Positions 9,136-17,774 of a stretch of 64,000 nt of DNA are shown here, piece after piece; the stretch's first letter is position 1, and each line of letters opens with the position of its first letter. Source of the stretch: Haladaptatus salinisoli (lineage in GTDB: Archaea; Halobacteriota; Halobacteria; Halobacteriales; Haladaptataceae); contig NZ_CP085327.1 of NCBI RefSeq assembly GCF_020614375.1, positions 2,654,823 to 2,718,822 on the forward strand, in the 5' to 3' direction. The position numbers were made by a program, and so were the translations under genes. Under the pieces are notes generated by a model that saw nothing but the letters and a program-made list of their open reading frames with translations, made no database searches and had not been told where the DNA came from.

Positions 9136-9813
9136 ATGGTTCCGCCGCTCGTTCTCGACATCGACGGCACGATGACTCGCCCCGACGTCTCCATCGACCC
9201 GCGGTTCTTCGACCTGCTTCCCGACTGGGACGCGCCGGTCGTCGTCGCCACCGGGAAGGCGTTCCCCTACCCCGTCTCGCTCTGTCACTTCCTCCAGATT
9301 CCGCAACGCGTCATCGCCGAGAACGGCGGCGTCGTCCTCGTTGACGACGAGGTGACGAAAAACGGGGACGGCGAGGCCGCCCGCCGGGTCGCCGAGGAGT
9401 ACGAGGCGGCGGGCTACGAGTTGGGGTGGGGGGAGACCGACCTCATCAATCGCTGGCGCGAGACGGAGATCGCCGTCCAGCGCGACCAACCGCTCGGTCC
9501 GCTGGAGGAACTCGCCAGCGAGCACGGTCAGCAGGTCGTGGACACGGGCTACGCCTACCACGTGAAATCGTCGGGGATGAGCAAGGGACAGGGGATGAAG
9601 TCGGTCGCCAAACTGCTGGGCCGCGACCCCGAGGAGTTCGTCGCCATCGGCGATTCCGAGAACGACGTTTCGACCTTCGGCGTCGTCGGCGAGAGCTACG
9701 CGCTGGCGAACGCCGACGAGAAGGCGAAACAGGCCGCGGAGACGGTCGTCGACGGGTCGTACTCCGAGGGGACGATAGCGATACTGAACGAGATCCGCGG
9801 ACGGGACGACTGA
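9136..9813 (+). CDS. Phosphoglycolate phosphatase, archaeal HAD type
   Basis: A 225-residue HAD phosphatase. Motif I is LDIDGTMTRPD at the very N-terminus, the serine/threonine motif lies in VVATGKAFPYP, and motif IV is AIGDSENDVSTF. A C2-type cap lies between, as in archaeal phosphoglycolate phosphatases and the sucrose-phosphatase-like Cof group. The predicted reaction is removal of phosphate from 2-phosphoglycolate. A GTG at 9112, directly after the previous stop, would add eight residues; the ATG at 9136 is preferred because motif I normally begins within the first ten residues. Confidence 0.85.
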   Translation: MVPPLVLDIDGTMTRPDVSIDPRFFDLLPDWDAPVVVATGKAFPYPVSLCHFLQIPQRVIAENGGVVLVDDEVTKNGDGEAARRVAEEYEAAGYELGWGETDLINRWRETEIAVQRDQPLGPLEELASEHGQQVVDTGYAYHVKSSGMSKGQGMKSVAKLLGRDPEEFVAIGDSENDVSTFGVVGESYALANADEKAKQAAETVVDGSYSEGTIAILNEIRGRDD

Positions 9814-9921
9814 CCCACCCCGACTCGCCGAACCGCGCGCCGAGAGGGGACCGCGGAAACCGGCGGTAGCGTCTCGGAGCCGGCACCATCCTCTATTTGC
9901 TTCGGCGAGAAATCGGTATTC

Positions 9922-10914
9922 ATGACCGAACAGTCCACCGACGAGGACGCGCCCACGACCGACTCGCCCACGGTTCTCGTCCTGCGCCGAGAAACCCACG
10001 GAATGCCCATCGCCGAGTACGTCGCGGAACTCCGCGAACGCCTGCCGGAGCACGAGGTTCGCCTCGCCCGCACGCCCGAGGAGGAGCGCGAGCGAATCGT
10101 CGACGCGGACGTCGTGACCGGCATGTCCATCGACGAGGCGCTGCTCGACCGCGCCGAGAACCTCCGGCTGTTCGCCTGCGCGTACGCCGGAACCGGCCAC
10201 CTCCCGCTCGACGCCCTCGGATCGCGGGGCGCGGCGGTGACGAACGCCTCGGGCGTTCACGGGCCGAACGTCGGCGAACACGTCCTCGGGGCGATTCTGA
10301 CGTTCACCCGCGGGTTCCTCCGCGCGCGACGCCAGCAGTCGCGCCGGGAGTGGCGGCACTTCCGGGCGGGGGAGTTGCGGGGGAGCACGGTGACGGTGAT
10401 CGGGATGGGTGCCATCGGACGCGCCGTGGTCGCGCGACTGGAGGGCTTCGACGTCGAGACTCTCGGCGTGCGCCACTCGCCCGAGAAGGGCGGCCCGACC
10501 GACGAGGTGTTCGGCTTCGACGACGTTCACGACGCCCTCGCCCGGACGGACTACCTCGTGTTGGCCTGCCCGTTGACCGACGAGACGCGGGGACTGCTCG
10601 ACGCCGCGGCGTTCGACACCCTCCCCCCGGACGCCGTGCTGGTGAACGTCGCCCGCGGAAAGGTCGTCGAGACGGACGCCCTCGTGTCGGCGCTCCGCGG
10701 GAACGGGATTCGGGGCGCGGCGCTGGACGTGACCGACCCGGAACCCCTGCCGGAAGACCACCCGCTCTGGAACTTCGAGAACGTGCTCGTCACGCCGCAC
10801 AACGCGGGACACACGCCCGAGTACTACGCTCGGCTGGCCGACATCGTGGCCGAGAACGTTCGGCGCATCTCGGAGTCGGGCGGGGAAGCCGAACTGGCAA
10901 ACCGGGTCGTCTGA
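9922..10914 (+). CDS. D-2-hydroxyacid dehydrogenase
   Basis: A 330-residue NAD(P)-dependent dehydrogenase. The nucleotide-binding motif GMGAIGRAV is near residue 155. The catalytic triad is seen as the Arg in VNVARGKVVETDAL, the Glu in TDPEPLPEDHPLW and the His in VTPHNAGHTP. These enzymes interconvert 2-oxo acids and D-2-hydroxy acids such as D-lactate, glycerate or phosphoglycerate. No ACT regulatory domain is present, so it is not full-length SerA. The ATG at 9922 follows an A+T-rich patch (TATTTGCTTCGG...). A LarA-like racemase homologue 16 kb away could share its chiral substrates, but this is speculation. Confidence 0.87.
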   Translation: MTEQSTDEDAPTTDSPTVLVLRRETHGMPIAEYVAELRERLPEHEVRLARTPEEERERIVDADVVTGMSIDEALLDRAENLRLFACAYAGTGHLPLDALGSRGAAVTNASGVHGPNVGEHVLGAILTFTRGFLRARRQQSRREWRHFRAGELRGSTVTVIGMGAIGRAVVARLEGFDVETLGVRHSPEKGGPTDEVFGFDDVHDALARTDYLVLACPLTDETRGLLDAAAFDTLPPDAVLVNVARGKVVETDALVSALRGNGIRGAALDVTDPEPLPEDHPLWNFENVLVTPHNAGHTPEYYARLADIVAENVRRISESGGEAELANRVV

Positions 10915-10921
10915 CGGTCGT

Positions 10922-11770
10922 TTAGCCGTAGTACGCGGCGACGAGAAAGACCAGTCCCATCGCCGCCAGCGGTCCGAGGAGGGCGAGTCGCGCCCACGGC
11001 GAGGCGATTACCGACCGACCGGCGACCATCAGAAACGCGCCGACCCCGAAAAACAGCAGGGAAAACGCGACGAGGACGCCTTGCACGAGTCGGTTCGGTT
11101 CGGTCGCCGACCCCTGCGCGACGGCCGTCTCGACCGTCCGCTCCACGACCGGGGCGACCGACGCGGGCACGACGACCCACTGGTTGCCGCCGGGCGCGCG
11201 GACCGCGGAGGTCAGTCGGAAGACGACGGCGGTTCCGAGCGAAACCCGTCGATAGCCGTCGAAGTCGTCGAGGTCGCACTCGAAGTTCGGCCCGGCACCC
11301 GGAAATTCGACTCGGAGCGTCCGCCGTTCGACATCGAGTTCACCGTTGGACGCGAACGCCCCGGCGGTCACCGCCATCACCGCCAGCAGCCAGAACAGGG
11401 GTACGAGCAAGCCGACTTCGACCATCGCTACGAGAACGACGACGCACGCGCCGACGACCGAGGCCGAGACGAACGGGAGGGGGCGGAGACGGTCGGCGAG
11501 GCCGAATATCGACGGGCGCTGGTCGTCGTCCGCGAGCATCGGTAGCAGATAGAGCAGGGAGACGGGGCCGCCGACGAGTCCCAACAGGACGACGAGGCCG
11601 ACGACGTGGAGCCGGTTCTCCAGCGCCGCACTCGCGCCGACCCACCCGATTCCGAGGATGCCTACCAACGCCATCCCGCCGGGAACGCCGTACGTCCCGT
11701 ACAGACAGGCGAGCGCGAGGCGACTATCGGTCGGATCGAGCGACCATCGCACCGTCTCCGCTTCGGACAC
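10922..11770 (-). CDS. Haloarchaeal membrane protein of unknown function
   Basis: A 282-residue protein with hydrophobic segments at roughly 18-48, 54-78, 98-140 (two passes) and 231-281 (two passes). They surround a soluble, beta-rich middle region (about 141-230) that resembles a small PH-like or sandwich domain between membrane segments. I do not recognise a named family. It is convergent with the dehydrogenase gene: the two stop codons are only seven bases apart. The start is the ATG at 11768-11770. Confidence 0.7.
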   Translation of the reverse strand: MSEAETVRWSLDPTDSRLALACLYGTYGVPGGMALVGILGIGWVGASAALENRLHVVGLVVLLGLVGGPVSLLYLLPMLADDDQRPSIFGLADRLRPLPFVSASVVGACVVVLVAMVEVGLLVPLFWLLAVMAVTAGAFASNGELDVERRTLRVEFPGAGPNFECDLDDFDGYRRVSLGTAVVFRLTSAVRAPGGNQWVVVPASVAPVVERTVETAVAQGSATEPNRLVQGVLVAFSLLFFGVGAFLMVAGRSVIASPWARLALLGPLAAMGLVFLVAAYYG

Positions 11771-11828
11771 GACCGACGGTCGGCGCGCTGTCGGCGTAAG
11801 TTTTCCCTCTCCGAAAAATCGTGTCGGA

Positions 11829-11981
11829 TTACCAGAGCTGTGCGGCGGGCGTCTCGCAGCTATCGCAGACGACCGCTTCGTTTCCTTTGTAAGTGCCGCG
11901 TTTCAGTCGTCCGTCGCGGCACCACTGACACTCTCGTCCTTCGAGGCGTCCGATGACGCTCGACTCGGTCGTCGAACTCAT
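11829..11981 (-). CDS. Small zinc-finger protein (HVO_A0556-like)
   Basis: A 50-residue protein with two CxxC pairs (CQWC, and CDSC fourteen residues later), enough to bind one zinc. The GTYKGNEAVVCDSC segment is like that of a family of small haloarchaeal zinc-finger proteins that I recall under the HVO_A0556 label. The ATG is at 11979-11981; an in-frame ATG sixteen codons upstream gives a polar, unlikely extension. Such proteins are thought to act in regulation or RNA binding, but nothing here shows a target. Confidence 0.65.
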   Translation of the reverse strand: MSSTTESSVIGRLEGRECQWCRDGRLKRGTYKGNEAVVCDSCETPAAQLW

Positions 11982-12070
11982 ATCTCGTTCTGAAAATCCC
12001 CGCCGCTCGCTATGAACTTGCTGGCCCACCTTGCAGGCAGCTTATCCTTCCTCGGACGCTAGGCGGAGGT

Positions 12071-12475
12071 ATGACCGAACAGTCTACCACCGACCTCCCC
12101 GAGAGCGACGACGAGTGGCGCGAGCGCCTGAGCGACGAGGAGTACCGCGTCCTCCGCGAGCGGGGGACCGAACGACCCTACACCGGCGAGCACCTCGAGC
12201 GAGCGGACGACGGAACGTACGTCTGCGCCGGTTGCGGGGCGGAGCTGTTCGACTCCGACACGAAGTACGACTCCCACTGCGGCTGGCCGAGCTTCTACGA
12301 CGTGCCGGAGGGGAACGTCGAGACGCGGGAGGACAGGAGCCACGGCATGGTGCGAACGGAAGTCGTCTGCGCGAACTGCGGCGGACACTTGGGCCACGTC
12401 TTCGAGGACGGTCCGGAGCCGACCGGGAAGCGCTACTGCATCAACAGCGTGGCGCTCGACTTCGACGAGGAGTAG
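12071..12475 (+). CDS. msrB: Peptide-methionine (R)-S-oxide reductase MsrB
   Basis: A 134-residue single-domain MsrB that repairs the R form of oxidised methionine. Two zinc-binding CxxC pairs (CAGC near 46, CANC near 97), the substrate segment HCGWPSFYD and the catalytic cysteine in RYCINSVALDF are all present. Length is normal. The start ATG at 12071 begins MTEQSTTD, a soluble N-terminus without a signal peptide. No msrA is adjacent. Its promoter lies in the short divergent region shared with the small zinc-finger gene. Confidence 0.95.
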   Translation: MTEQSTTDLPESDDEWRERLSDEEYRVLRERGTERPYTGEHLERADDGTYVCAGCGAELFDSDTKYDSHCGWPSFYDVPEGNVETREDRSHGMVRTEVVCANCGGHLGHVFEDGPEPTGKRYCINSVALDFDEE

Positions 12476-12534
12476 GTCGGCAGACTCGTCTGTCGAACCG
12501 ATTTCGTCTTTATCCGACAGGTGGAGGGTCCGCT

Positions 12535-13416
12535 ATGGACGTGACGCTGCTCGGTTCGGGCGGGAACTTCCCGATTCCGATGCCGACCTGCGACTGTCGG
12601 ATTTGCGTCGAAGCGCGCGAAAGAGGGCTCCCCTTCTCGCGTGAAGGTAACGCGACGTTCGTCCACGACGCGAAGGCGCTCGTGGACGCTCCCGAGGCCA
12701 TCTGGCGGATGTTGAACCGCGAGCGAATCGCGGACGTGGAGTACGTCTTCGTCTCGCACCACCACAGCGACCACGTCCGCGGTCTCCGGGTCGTGCAGGC
12801 GCTCGGTCGAGAGGGGTTCCCGATGAGCGACTGGGAAAAAGAAAATCCGCCGACCATCGTCGTCAGCGAGAACACCTACCAGTTGCTTCGAAGAGCGCAC
12901 GGCATCGTGGCCGACTACGAGGACTGGGGCTTCGCGGAGTTCGCCTTCCTGAACGACGGCGAGACGATGGACTGCAACGGTGTGGAGGTTACCTGCTGCG
13001 GGTGGGAGATGGAACCCGGCGGCGAGAACCTCATCTTCGGATTCCAGTTCGACGACGGGGAGTCCAAAACGCTCGTCACGCCCGACGAGACGAAGTTCCT
13101 CGACACCGACCGACTGCCGAGCGACCTCGACCTCTGGGTTCGAGAGTGCGGCCTCTTCCGGACCGGCCCGGACGGGAATCCCGTCTTCGGCGACGACCTC
13201 TGGGAAGCGGAGACGGAACTGGAGATCACGTTCGAGGAGACGGTCGAACAGGTGCGCGACGTTCGTCCGGCGCGCACCGTGCTCACCGAAATCGACGAAC
13301 TGTTCCGACGAAGCTACGACGACTTCCGCGAACTGGAAGGCGAGTACGACGAGTTGAACCTTCGGTTCGGCCACGACGGAATGGAGATATCTAATCGCGT
13401 CGATGCCCTCGAGTGA
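12535..13416 (+). CDS. Metallo-beta-lactamase fold hydrolase, PhnP-like
   Basis: A 293-residue metallohydrolase. It begins MDVTLLGSGGNFPIP and has the CDCRIC cysteine cluster typical of PhnP-related phosphodiesterases, followed by the dinuclear metal motif HHHSDHVRG (about 76-84). PhnP acts on cyclic ribose phosphates in phosphonate breakdown, but no phn genes are near, so the substrate is open. Only 59 bases separate it from msrB. The same frame stays open upstream across msrB; that stretch is a shadow and the ATG at 12535 is the natural start. Confidence 0.83.
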   Translation: MDVTLLGSGGNFPIPMPTCDCRICVEARERGLPFSREGNATFVHDAKALVDAPEAIWRMLNRERIADVEYVFVSHHHSDHVRGLRVVQALGREGFPMSDWEKENPPTIVVSENTYQLLRRAHGIVADYEDWGFAEFAFLNDGETMDCNGVEVTCCGWEMEPGGENLIFGFQFDDGESKTLVTPDETKFLDTDRLPSDLDLWVRECGLFRTGPDGNPVFGDDLWEAETELEITFEETVEQVRDVRPARTVLTEIDELFRRSYDDFRELEGEYDELNLRFGHDGMEISNRVDALE

Positions 13417-13541
13417 GGGTCGGTTCTGGCGGTCGTGGGGAATACAGGACACGCACACGCTAGTTCCCTCACGAGCGTTCTACCCGTTTGAGTACCTGTG
13501 TCGGAGCGCTGGTCGAACGATTCAATCGATGGAGTAAACCG

Positions 13542-13955
13542 TCACTCGGGGGCGACGACCTCGACCTTTATTCCCTCTGGACCTTCGCAGTAGAGCGCGT
13601 AGTAGCCACCAGCAAAGGGATGGCGATCCTCGTAAAGTAGGGTTACGTTTTCGCGCTCGCGAATTCCCGCCGTGAGTTCGTCGACCTGCTCGCGAGAGGC
13701 GGCGTGGAACGCAAGGTGGTTCAGACCGGAACTCTGTCGGTCGAAAGGACGGTCCGAGTTGTCGGCCCGTACGAGTACGATATACGTTGGCCCGTTTATC
13801 CACGAGCGACCGTCGTCCCAGTCGTTTTTCAACTCGTAGCCGAGCTCGGTCAGCAGCCATCCCCAAAAGGCGGCCGATGTTTCGAGGTCGGACGCGTACA
13901 GTTCGACGTGATGGAGTTGTCCAGCGTGCTCGGGGTCGGCGTGATCGTAGCTCAT
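13542..13955 (-). CDS. VOC-family (glyoxalase/dioxygenase fold) protein
   Basis: A 137-residue protein with paired beta-alpha-beta-beta-beta repeats of the vicinal-oxygen-chelate fold. Repeat one starts HHVELYASDLETSAAFWGWL, and repeat two contains LNHLAFHAASREQVDEL and ends with YCEGPEGIKVEVV. Candidate metal ligands are the His of HHVEL, the His of NHLAF and the Glu of KVEVV. Members include glyoxalase I, fosfomycin/bleomycin resistance proteins and dioxygenases; the reaction cannot be assigned. It is leftward and monocistronic. Confidence 0.8.
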   Translation of the reverse strand: MSYDHADPEHAGQLHHVELYASDLETSAAFWGWLLTELGYELKNDWDDGRSWINGPTYIVLVRADNSDRPFDRQSSGLNHLAFHAASREQVDELTAGIRERENVTLLYEDRHPFAGGYYALYCEGPEGIKVEVVAPE

Positions 13956-14175
13956 AGCGCGCGGTGCACAGACCAGTCACAAAGAGTATCCGATCGCTGG
14001 CGTCGAGGCGAATCAGGATGCGGACACCGCGCGTCTGTGTCAGCGTATCTCTGCTAAACGTTCGATGCGCGCCACGTGTTCGACACCCCGCGCTCGCCAC
14101 GTTCGTCCGCCGAACCACCTTCCCGCCGCACCCGTCGAACGACACGCCTTTCCCACCGCCCGAGAAATTCCGAAC

Positions 14176-16269
14176 ATGGACAGAAAGCGAGAGCTTTCGA
14201 GCATCGACCTCGCCGCCGTCGTCCGCGAACTCGGCGCTTACGAGGGCGCGAAGGTCGACAAAGCGTACCTCTACGGCGACGACCTCCTGCGGCTCAAGAT
14301 GCGCGATTTCGACCGCGGCCGCGTCGAACTGCTGGTGGAGGTGGGCGAGATAAAACGCGCCCACGTCTCCGCGCCGGAGCACGTTCCGGCCGCGCCGGGT
14401 CGACCCCCGAACTTCGCCATGATGCTCCGCAACCGCCTGAACGGGGCGGACTTCGCGGGCGTCGAGCAGTACGAGTTCGACCGCATCCTCCAGTTCCACT
14501 TCAAGCGCGGGGACGGGGACACGACCATCGTCGCGGAGTTGTTCGGGCAAGGTAACGTCGCCGTGCTGGACGAGAACCGGGAGGTCGTGGACTCCCTCGA
14601 CACGGTGCGGCTGAAATCCAGAACCGTCGCTCCCGGGTCGCAGTACGAGTTCCCCGACTCGCGGGTGAACCCCCTCGAAATCGGCTACGAGGAGTTCGCG
14701 GCCCGGATGGACGACTCTGACACCGACCTCGTCCGGACGCTGGCGACGCAACTCAACTTCGGCGGTCTGTACGCCGAGGAGGTCTGCACCCGCGCCGGCG
14801 TCGAGAAGGCGAAGGACATCGCCGACGCCGGCGAGGAGGAGTACGAACGACTGTACGACGCCATCGAGCGCCTGAAAGAACCGCTGGAGACGGGCTGCTT
14901 CGACCCGCGAGTCTACTACGAGGACGACGCCCGAACCGACGTGACGCCGTTCCCGCTCGAGGAGTACGAGGACCGGGATTCGGAGGCGTTCGAGACGTTC
15001 AACGCCGCGCTTGACGACTACTTCACCAACCTCGACCTGACCGAAGACGAGGGGTCGCAGGGGGGACAGGAGTCGCAGAAGCCGGACTTCGAGGCGCAGA
15101 TAGAGAAGCAAAAACGCATCATCGAACAGCAAGAGGGTGCGATAGAGGGGTTCGAACGACAAGCGCAGACGGAGCGCGAGAAGGCCGAACTGCTCTACGG
15201 AAACTACGGCTTCGTCGACGAGATCCTCTCGACCGTCCGGAACGCCCGCGCCGAGGACACGCCGTGGGAGGAGATCGAAGCCCGGTTCGAGGAGGGCGCC
15301 GAGCGGGGCATCCCCGAGGCGGAGGCCGTGCGGGGAATCGACGAGCGCGAGGGAACCGTCACCGTCGAAATCGACGACACCGAGATCACCCTCGAACCGG
15401 CGGACGGCGTCGAGAAGAACGCGGACCGAATCTACACCGAAGCGAAGCGAATCGAGGAGAAAAAGGAGGGCGCGCAGGCCGCCATCGAGGACACCCGCGA
15501 GGAACTGGAGGCGGTTCGAAGACGGCGAGAGGAGTGGGAGGCCGAACCGGAACCGGCGGACGAGGAGGAGTCGGGGGATATCGACTGGTTGTCGCGGGCG
15601 TCCATCCCGGTGCGGCGGCAGGAGCAGTGGTACGAGCGGTTCCGCTGGTTCCGAACCTCGGACGGCTTTCTCGTCCTCGGCGGGCGAAACGCCGACCAGA
15701 ACGAGGAACTCGTCAAGAAGTACATGGACAGGAACGACCTGTTCTTCCACTCGCAGGCCCACGGCGGCCCGATAACCGTCCTAAAAACGTCCGACCCGAG
15801 CGAGCCCTCGAAGGACGTGGACGTGCCGGAACGGAGCCAGCGGGAGGCGGCCCAGTTCGCCGTCTCCTACTCGTCGGTGTGGAAGGACGGTCGGTTCTCG
15901 GGGGACGCCTACGCGGTCTCGCCGGAGCAGGTGTCGAAGACGCCGGAGAGCGGCGAGTACCTGGAGAAAGGCGGCTTCGCCATCCGCGGCGACCGAACCT
16001 ACTTCCGGGACGTGCCGGTCGGCGTCGCCGTCGGCATCGCCGTGGAGCCGAACACCCGAGTCGTCGGCGGACCGCCGTCCGCCATCGAGTCGCAGGTGGA
16101 GACGAGCATCGAGATCGAACCGGGGCAGTACGCCCAGAACGACGCCGCGAAGCGCCTCTACCGCGAATTTCGGAATCGGTTCGAAGACACGTCGTTCGTC
16201 CGGAAGGTGGCGAGCCCCGACCTGATTCAGGAGTTCCTCCCCGCCGGGGGCAGTCGGATAGTCGACTGA
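14176..16269 (+). CDS. rqcH: RqcH (NEMF/Tae2 homologue), ribosome-associated quality control
   Basis: This 697-residue protein belongs to the NFACT family, which binds 60S/50S subunits with obstructed nascent chains and recruits tRNA-Ala for C-terminal tailing. An NFACT-N domain (about 1-240, including NFAMMLRNRLNGADF) is followed by an acidic linker. Two helical coiled-coil stretches (about 300-350 and 430-480) precede an NFACT-R domain, WYERFRWFRTSDGFLVLGGR to VKKYMDRNDLFFHSQAHG. The ATG at 14176 starts MDRKRELSSIDLAAVV; an in-frame ORF extends further upstream but reads as arginine/proline shadow. Pelota, another rescue factor, is encoded 1.5 kb downstream. Confidence 0.93.
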   Translation: MDRKRELSSIDLAAVVRELGAYEGAKVDKAYLYGDDLLRLKMRDFDRGRVELLVEVGEIKRAHVSAPEHVPAAPGRPPNFAMMLRNRLNGADFAGVEQYEFDRILQFHFKRGDGDTTIVAELFGQGNVAVLDENREVVDSLDTVRLKSRTVAPGSQYEFPDSRVNPLEIGYEEFAARMDDSDTDLVRTLATQLNFGGLYAEEVCTRAGVEKAKDIADAGEEEYERLYDAIERLKEPLETGCFDPRVYYEDDARTDVTPFPLEEYEDRDSEAFETFNAALDDYFTNLDLTEDEGSQGGQESQKPDFEAQIEKQKRIIEQQEGAIEGFERQAQTEREKAELLYGNYGFVDEILSTVRNARAEDTPWEEIEARFEEGAERGIPEAEAVRGIDEREGTVTVEIDDTEITLEPADGVEKNADRIYTEAKRIEEKKEGAQAAIEDTREELEAVRRRREEWEAEPEPADEEESGDIDWLSRASIPVRRQEQWYERFRWFRTSDGFLVLGGRNADQNEELVKKYMDRNDLFFHSQAHGGPITVLKTSDPSEPSKDVDVPERSQREAAQFAVSYSSVWKDGRFSGDAYAVSPEQVSKTPESGEYLEKGGFAIRGDRTYFRDVPVGVAVGIAVEPNTRVVGGPPSAIESQVETSIEIEPGQYAQNDAAKRLYREFRNRFEDTSFVRKVASPDLIQEFLPAGGSRIVD

Positions 16270-16391
16270 CTCGCCGGTAACGCGATTGACACGTCCTGTT
16301 TCCGCCGAGAACGGTTAAGCTCTCGGAGGACGTCTATACTATTTGAGTCGGGGGCTCTGCTCGGTCGCAGGTCCCGAACTCGGTTGATATC

Positions 16392-17084
16392 ATGTTCAAC
16401 GATAGCATCAATTATCTGAAGGACAGTGACGACGCCGCGAGGACGATTCTCGTCGGCGGACTGCTAGGAATCCTCGGATTCCTCATCCTCCCGGCGCTCG
16501 TCGTGCAGGGCTACGTGATTCGCGTCCTCCGCCGCGTGTCGGCGGGCGACACGGAAGCCCCGACGTTCGAAAACTGGACGAAGCTGACCGTGGACGGGCT
16601 GAAGGCGTTCGTTATCGCCCTCGTCTACGCCCTGGTCCCGGCCATACTCGGCGCGGTCTTCATCGGCGGCGGGATGGCGCTCGCCAACGAAACTCCCCTC
16701 GTGGGCGGCATCGTCGCCGTCCTCGGCGGCTTGCTGACGCTCGTGGCCGCGCTCGCCGTCTGGTACGTCGTTCCCGCCGCGCTCGTCCGGTTCGCCGAGC
16801 GGAACGCGATGGGCGCGGCGTTCGACTACGACTCGCTGCTCCCCGTCCTCCGCGACCGGGAGTACGCCACCGGCTGGCTCCTCGCGCTCGGCGTCCTCGT
16901 CGTCGCCGGGGTGATCGCGAGCGTGCTCGCGGCGATTCCGCTCCTCGGATGGCTGGTGGCGGTCTTCGTCGGCTTCTACGCGCAGGTGACCGCGGCGTAC
17001 ATCTACGCCCGGTCGTACGCGGAAGCGGACGAACACCGACTGCGGGACAGGCCGGAAGTGGAAGACGGCAGGCCCGCGATCTGA
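16392..17084 (+). CDS. DUF4013 membrane protein
   Basis: A 230-residue integral membrane protein of the DUF4013 family, widespread in haloarchaea and of unknown function. It has a first hydrophobic hairpin (about 17-45), then the charged signature VIRVLRRVSAGDTEAPTF with NWTKLTVDGLKAF. Further membrane segments occupy about 73-100, 108-135, 160-190 and 190-215, with SLLPVLRDREYATGW before the last pair. The ATG at 16392 follows a short leader containing CTATACTATT, a plausible TATA element. A damaged paralogue lies tail to tail with it at 17134-17684. Confidence 0.85.
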   Translation: MFNDSINYLKDSDDAARTILVGGLLGILGFLILPALVVQGYVIRVLRRVSAGDTEAPTFENWTKLTVDGLKAFVIALVYALVPAILGAVFIGGGMALANETPLVGGIVAVLGGLLTLVAALAVWYVVPAALVRFAERNAMGAAFDYDSLLPVLRDREYATGWLLALGVLVVAGVIASVLAAIPLLGWLVAVFVGFYAQVTAAYIYARSYAEADEHRLRDRPEVEDGRPAI

Positions 17085-17133
17085 ACTTTTCTTCGAAACG
17101 AGAAGGGACCGACGCGATACGGAGAACTACGTT

Positions 17134-17684
17134 TCAGTCCATCGGCGTGGCGGCGGTTCCGGACGACCGCTCCCGTTGTCGAGTCGCGGCGCCGAACGCC
17201 GTGCCGAACACGTAGCTTCCCGCGAGGTAGAGCCAGAAGTAGAAGAACGGGGCCGCGAGATAGCCGAGGCCGAGCGTAACGATGGCGACGACGCTGAACG
17301 CGATACCGCCGGCGACAGCGACGAGGAACACCGAAACGACGGCGACGATGTACTCCTTGCTCGTCAACACCGGACCGAGCGTCCCGAAGTCGAAGGCACC
17401 GCCGACGGTTCCCGTTCGTCCGGCGTTCGTCAGCGCCGCCGGAAGGACGTACTGCACGACGAACAGGAGCACCGCCGAGACGAGGAGTCCGAGGACGCCG
17501 ATACCGGCGAACACGCCGCCAGCATCGCCCGCGCCGCTCCCGAGCCCGGAACGACGAACGTCAGAATCGCGACGAGGAACGGGACGACGCCGTAAGCGAG
17601 ACCGACGGCTACCGATTTCAGGCCGTCCTTGAACAACCCTCCACACTCCTCGTTCCGCGAGGCGGCAGCCATCGTTCGGAGCAT
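17134..17684 (-). pseudogene. Broken DUF4013 paralogue (frameshifted, 5' truncated)
   Basis: Two leftward frames together spell one DUF4013 protein. The first, 17684 to about 17520, reads MLRTMAAASRNEE then CGGLFKDGLKSVAVGLAYG. The second, about 17525 to 17134, reads GVFAGIGVLGLLVSAVLLF and TLGPVLTSKEYIVAVV. The frame change needs one lost base (or two gained) near 17505-17530. Compared with the intact neighbour, the first membrane hairpin is absent and several residues are missing between SRNEE and GGLFKDG. Three lesions argue for a real pseudogene rather than one sequencing error. Confidence 0.75.
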
Positions 17685-17774
17685 GTATCATTTAATACCG
17701 TCTGACGCATTGAACGGGGACGGCGCGGACTCCGAATAGCAGGGCACTTACCGCCGCGAAACGCACCTCCGCCC

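Noticed and set aside
16392-17084. Role of DUF4013 in ribosome rescue stated as fact
   Set aside because: Supported only by position between rqcH and pelA; kept as a question in the findings.
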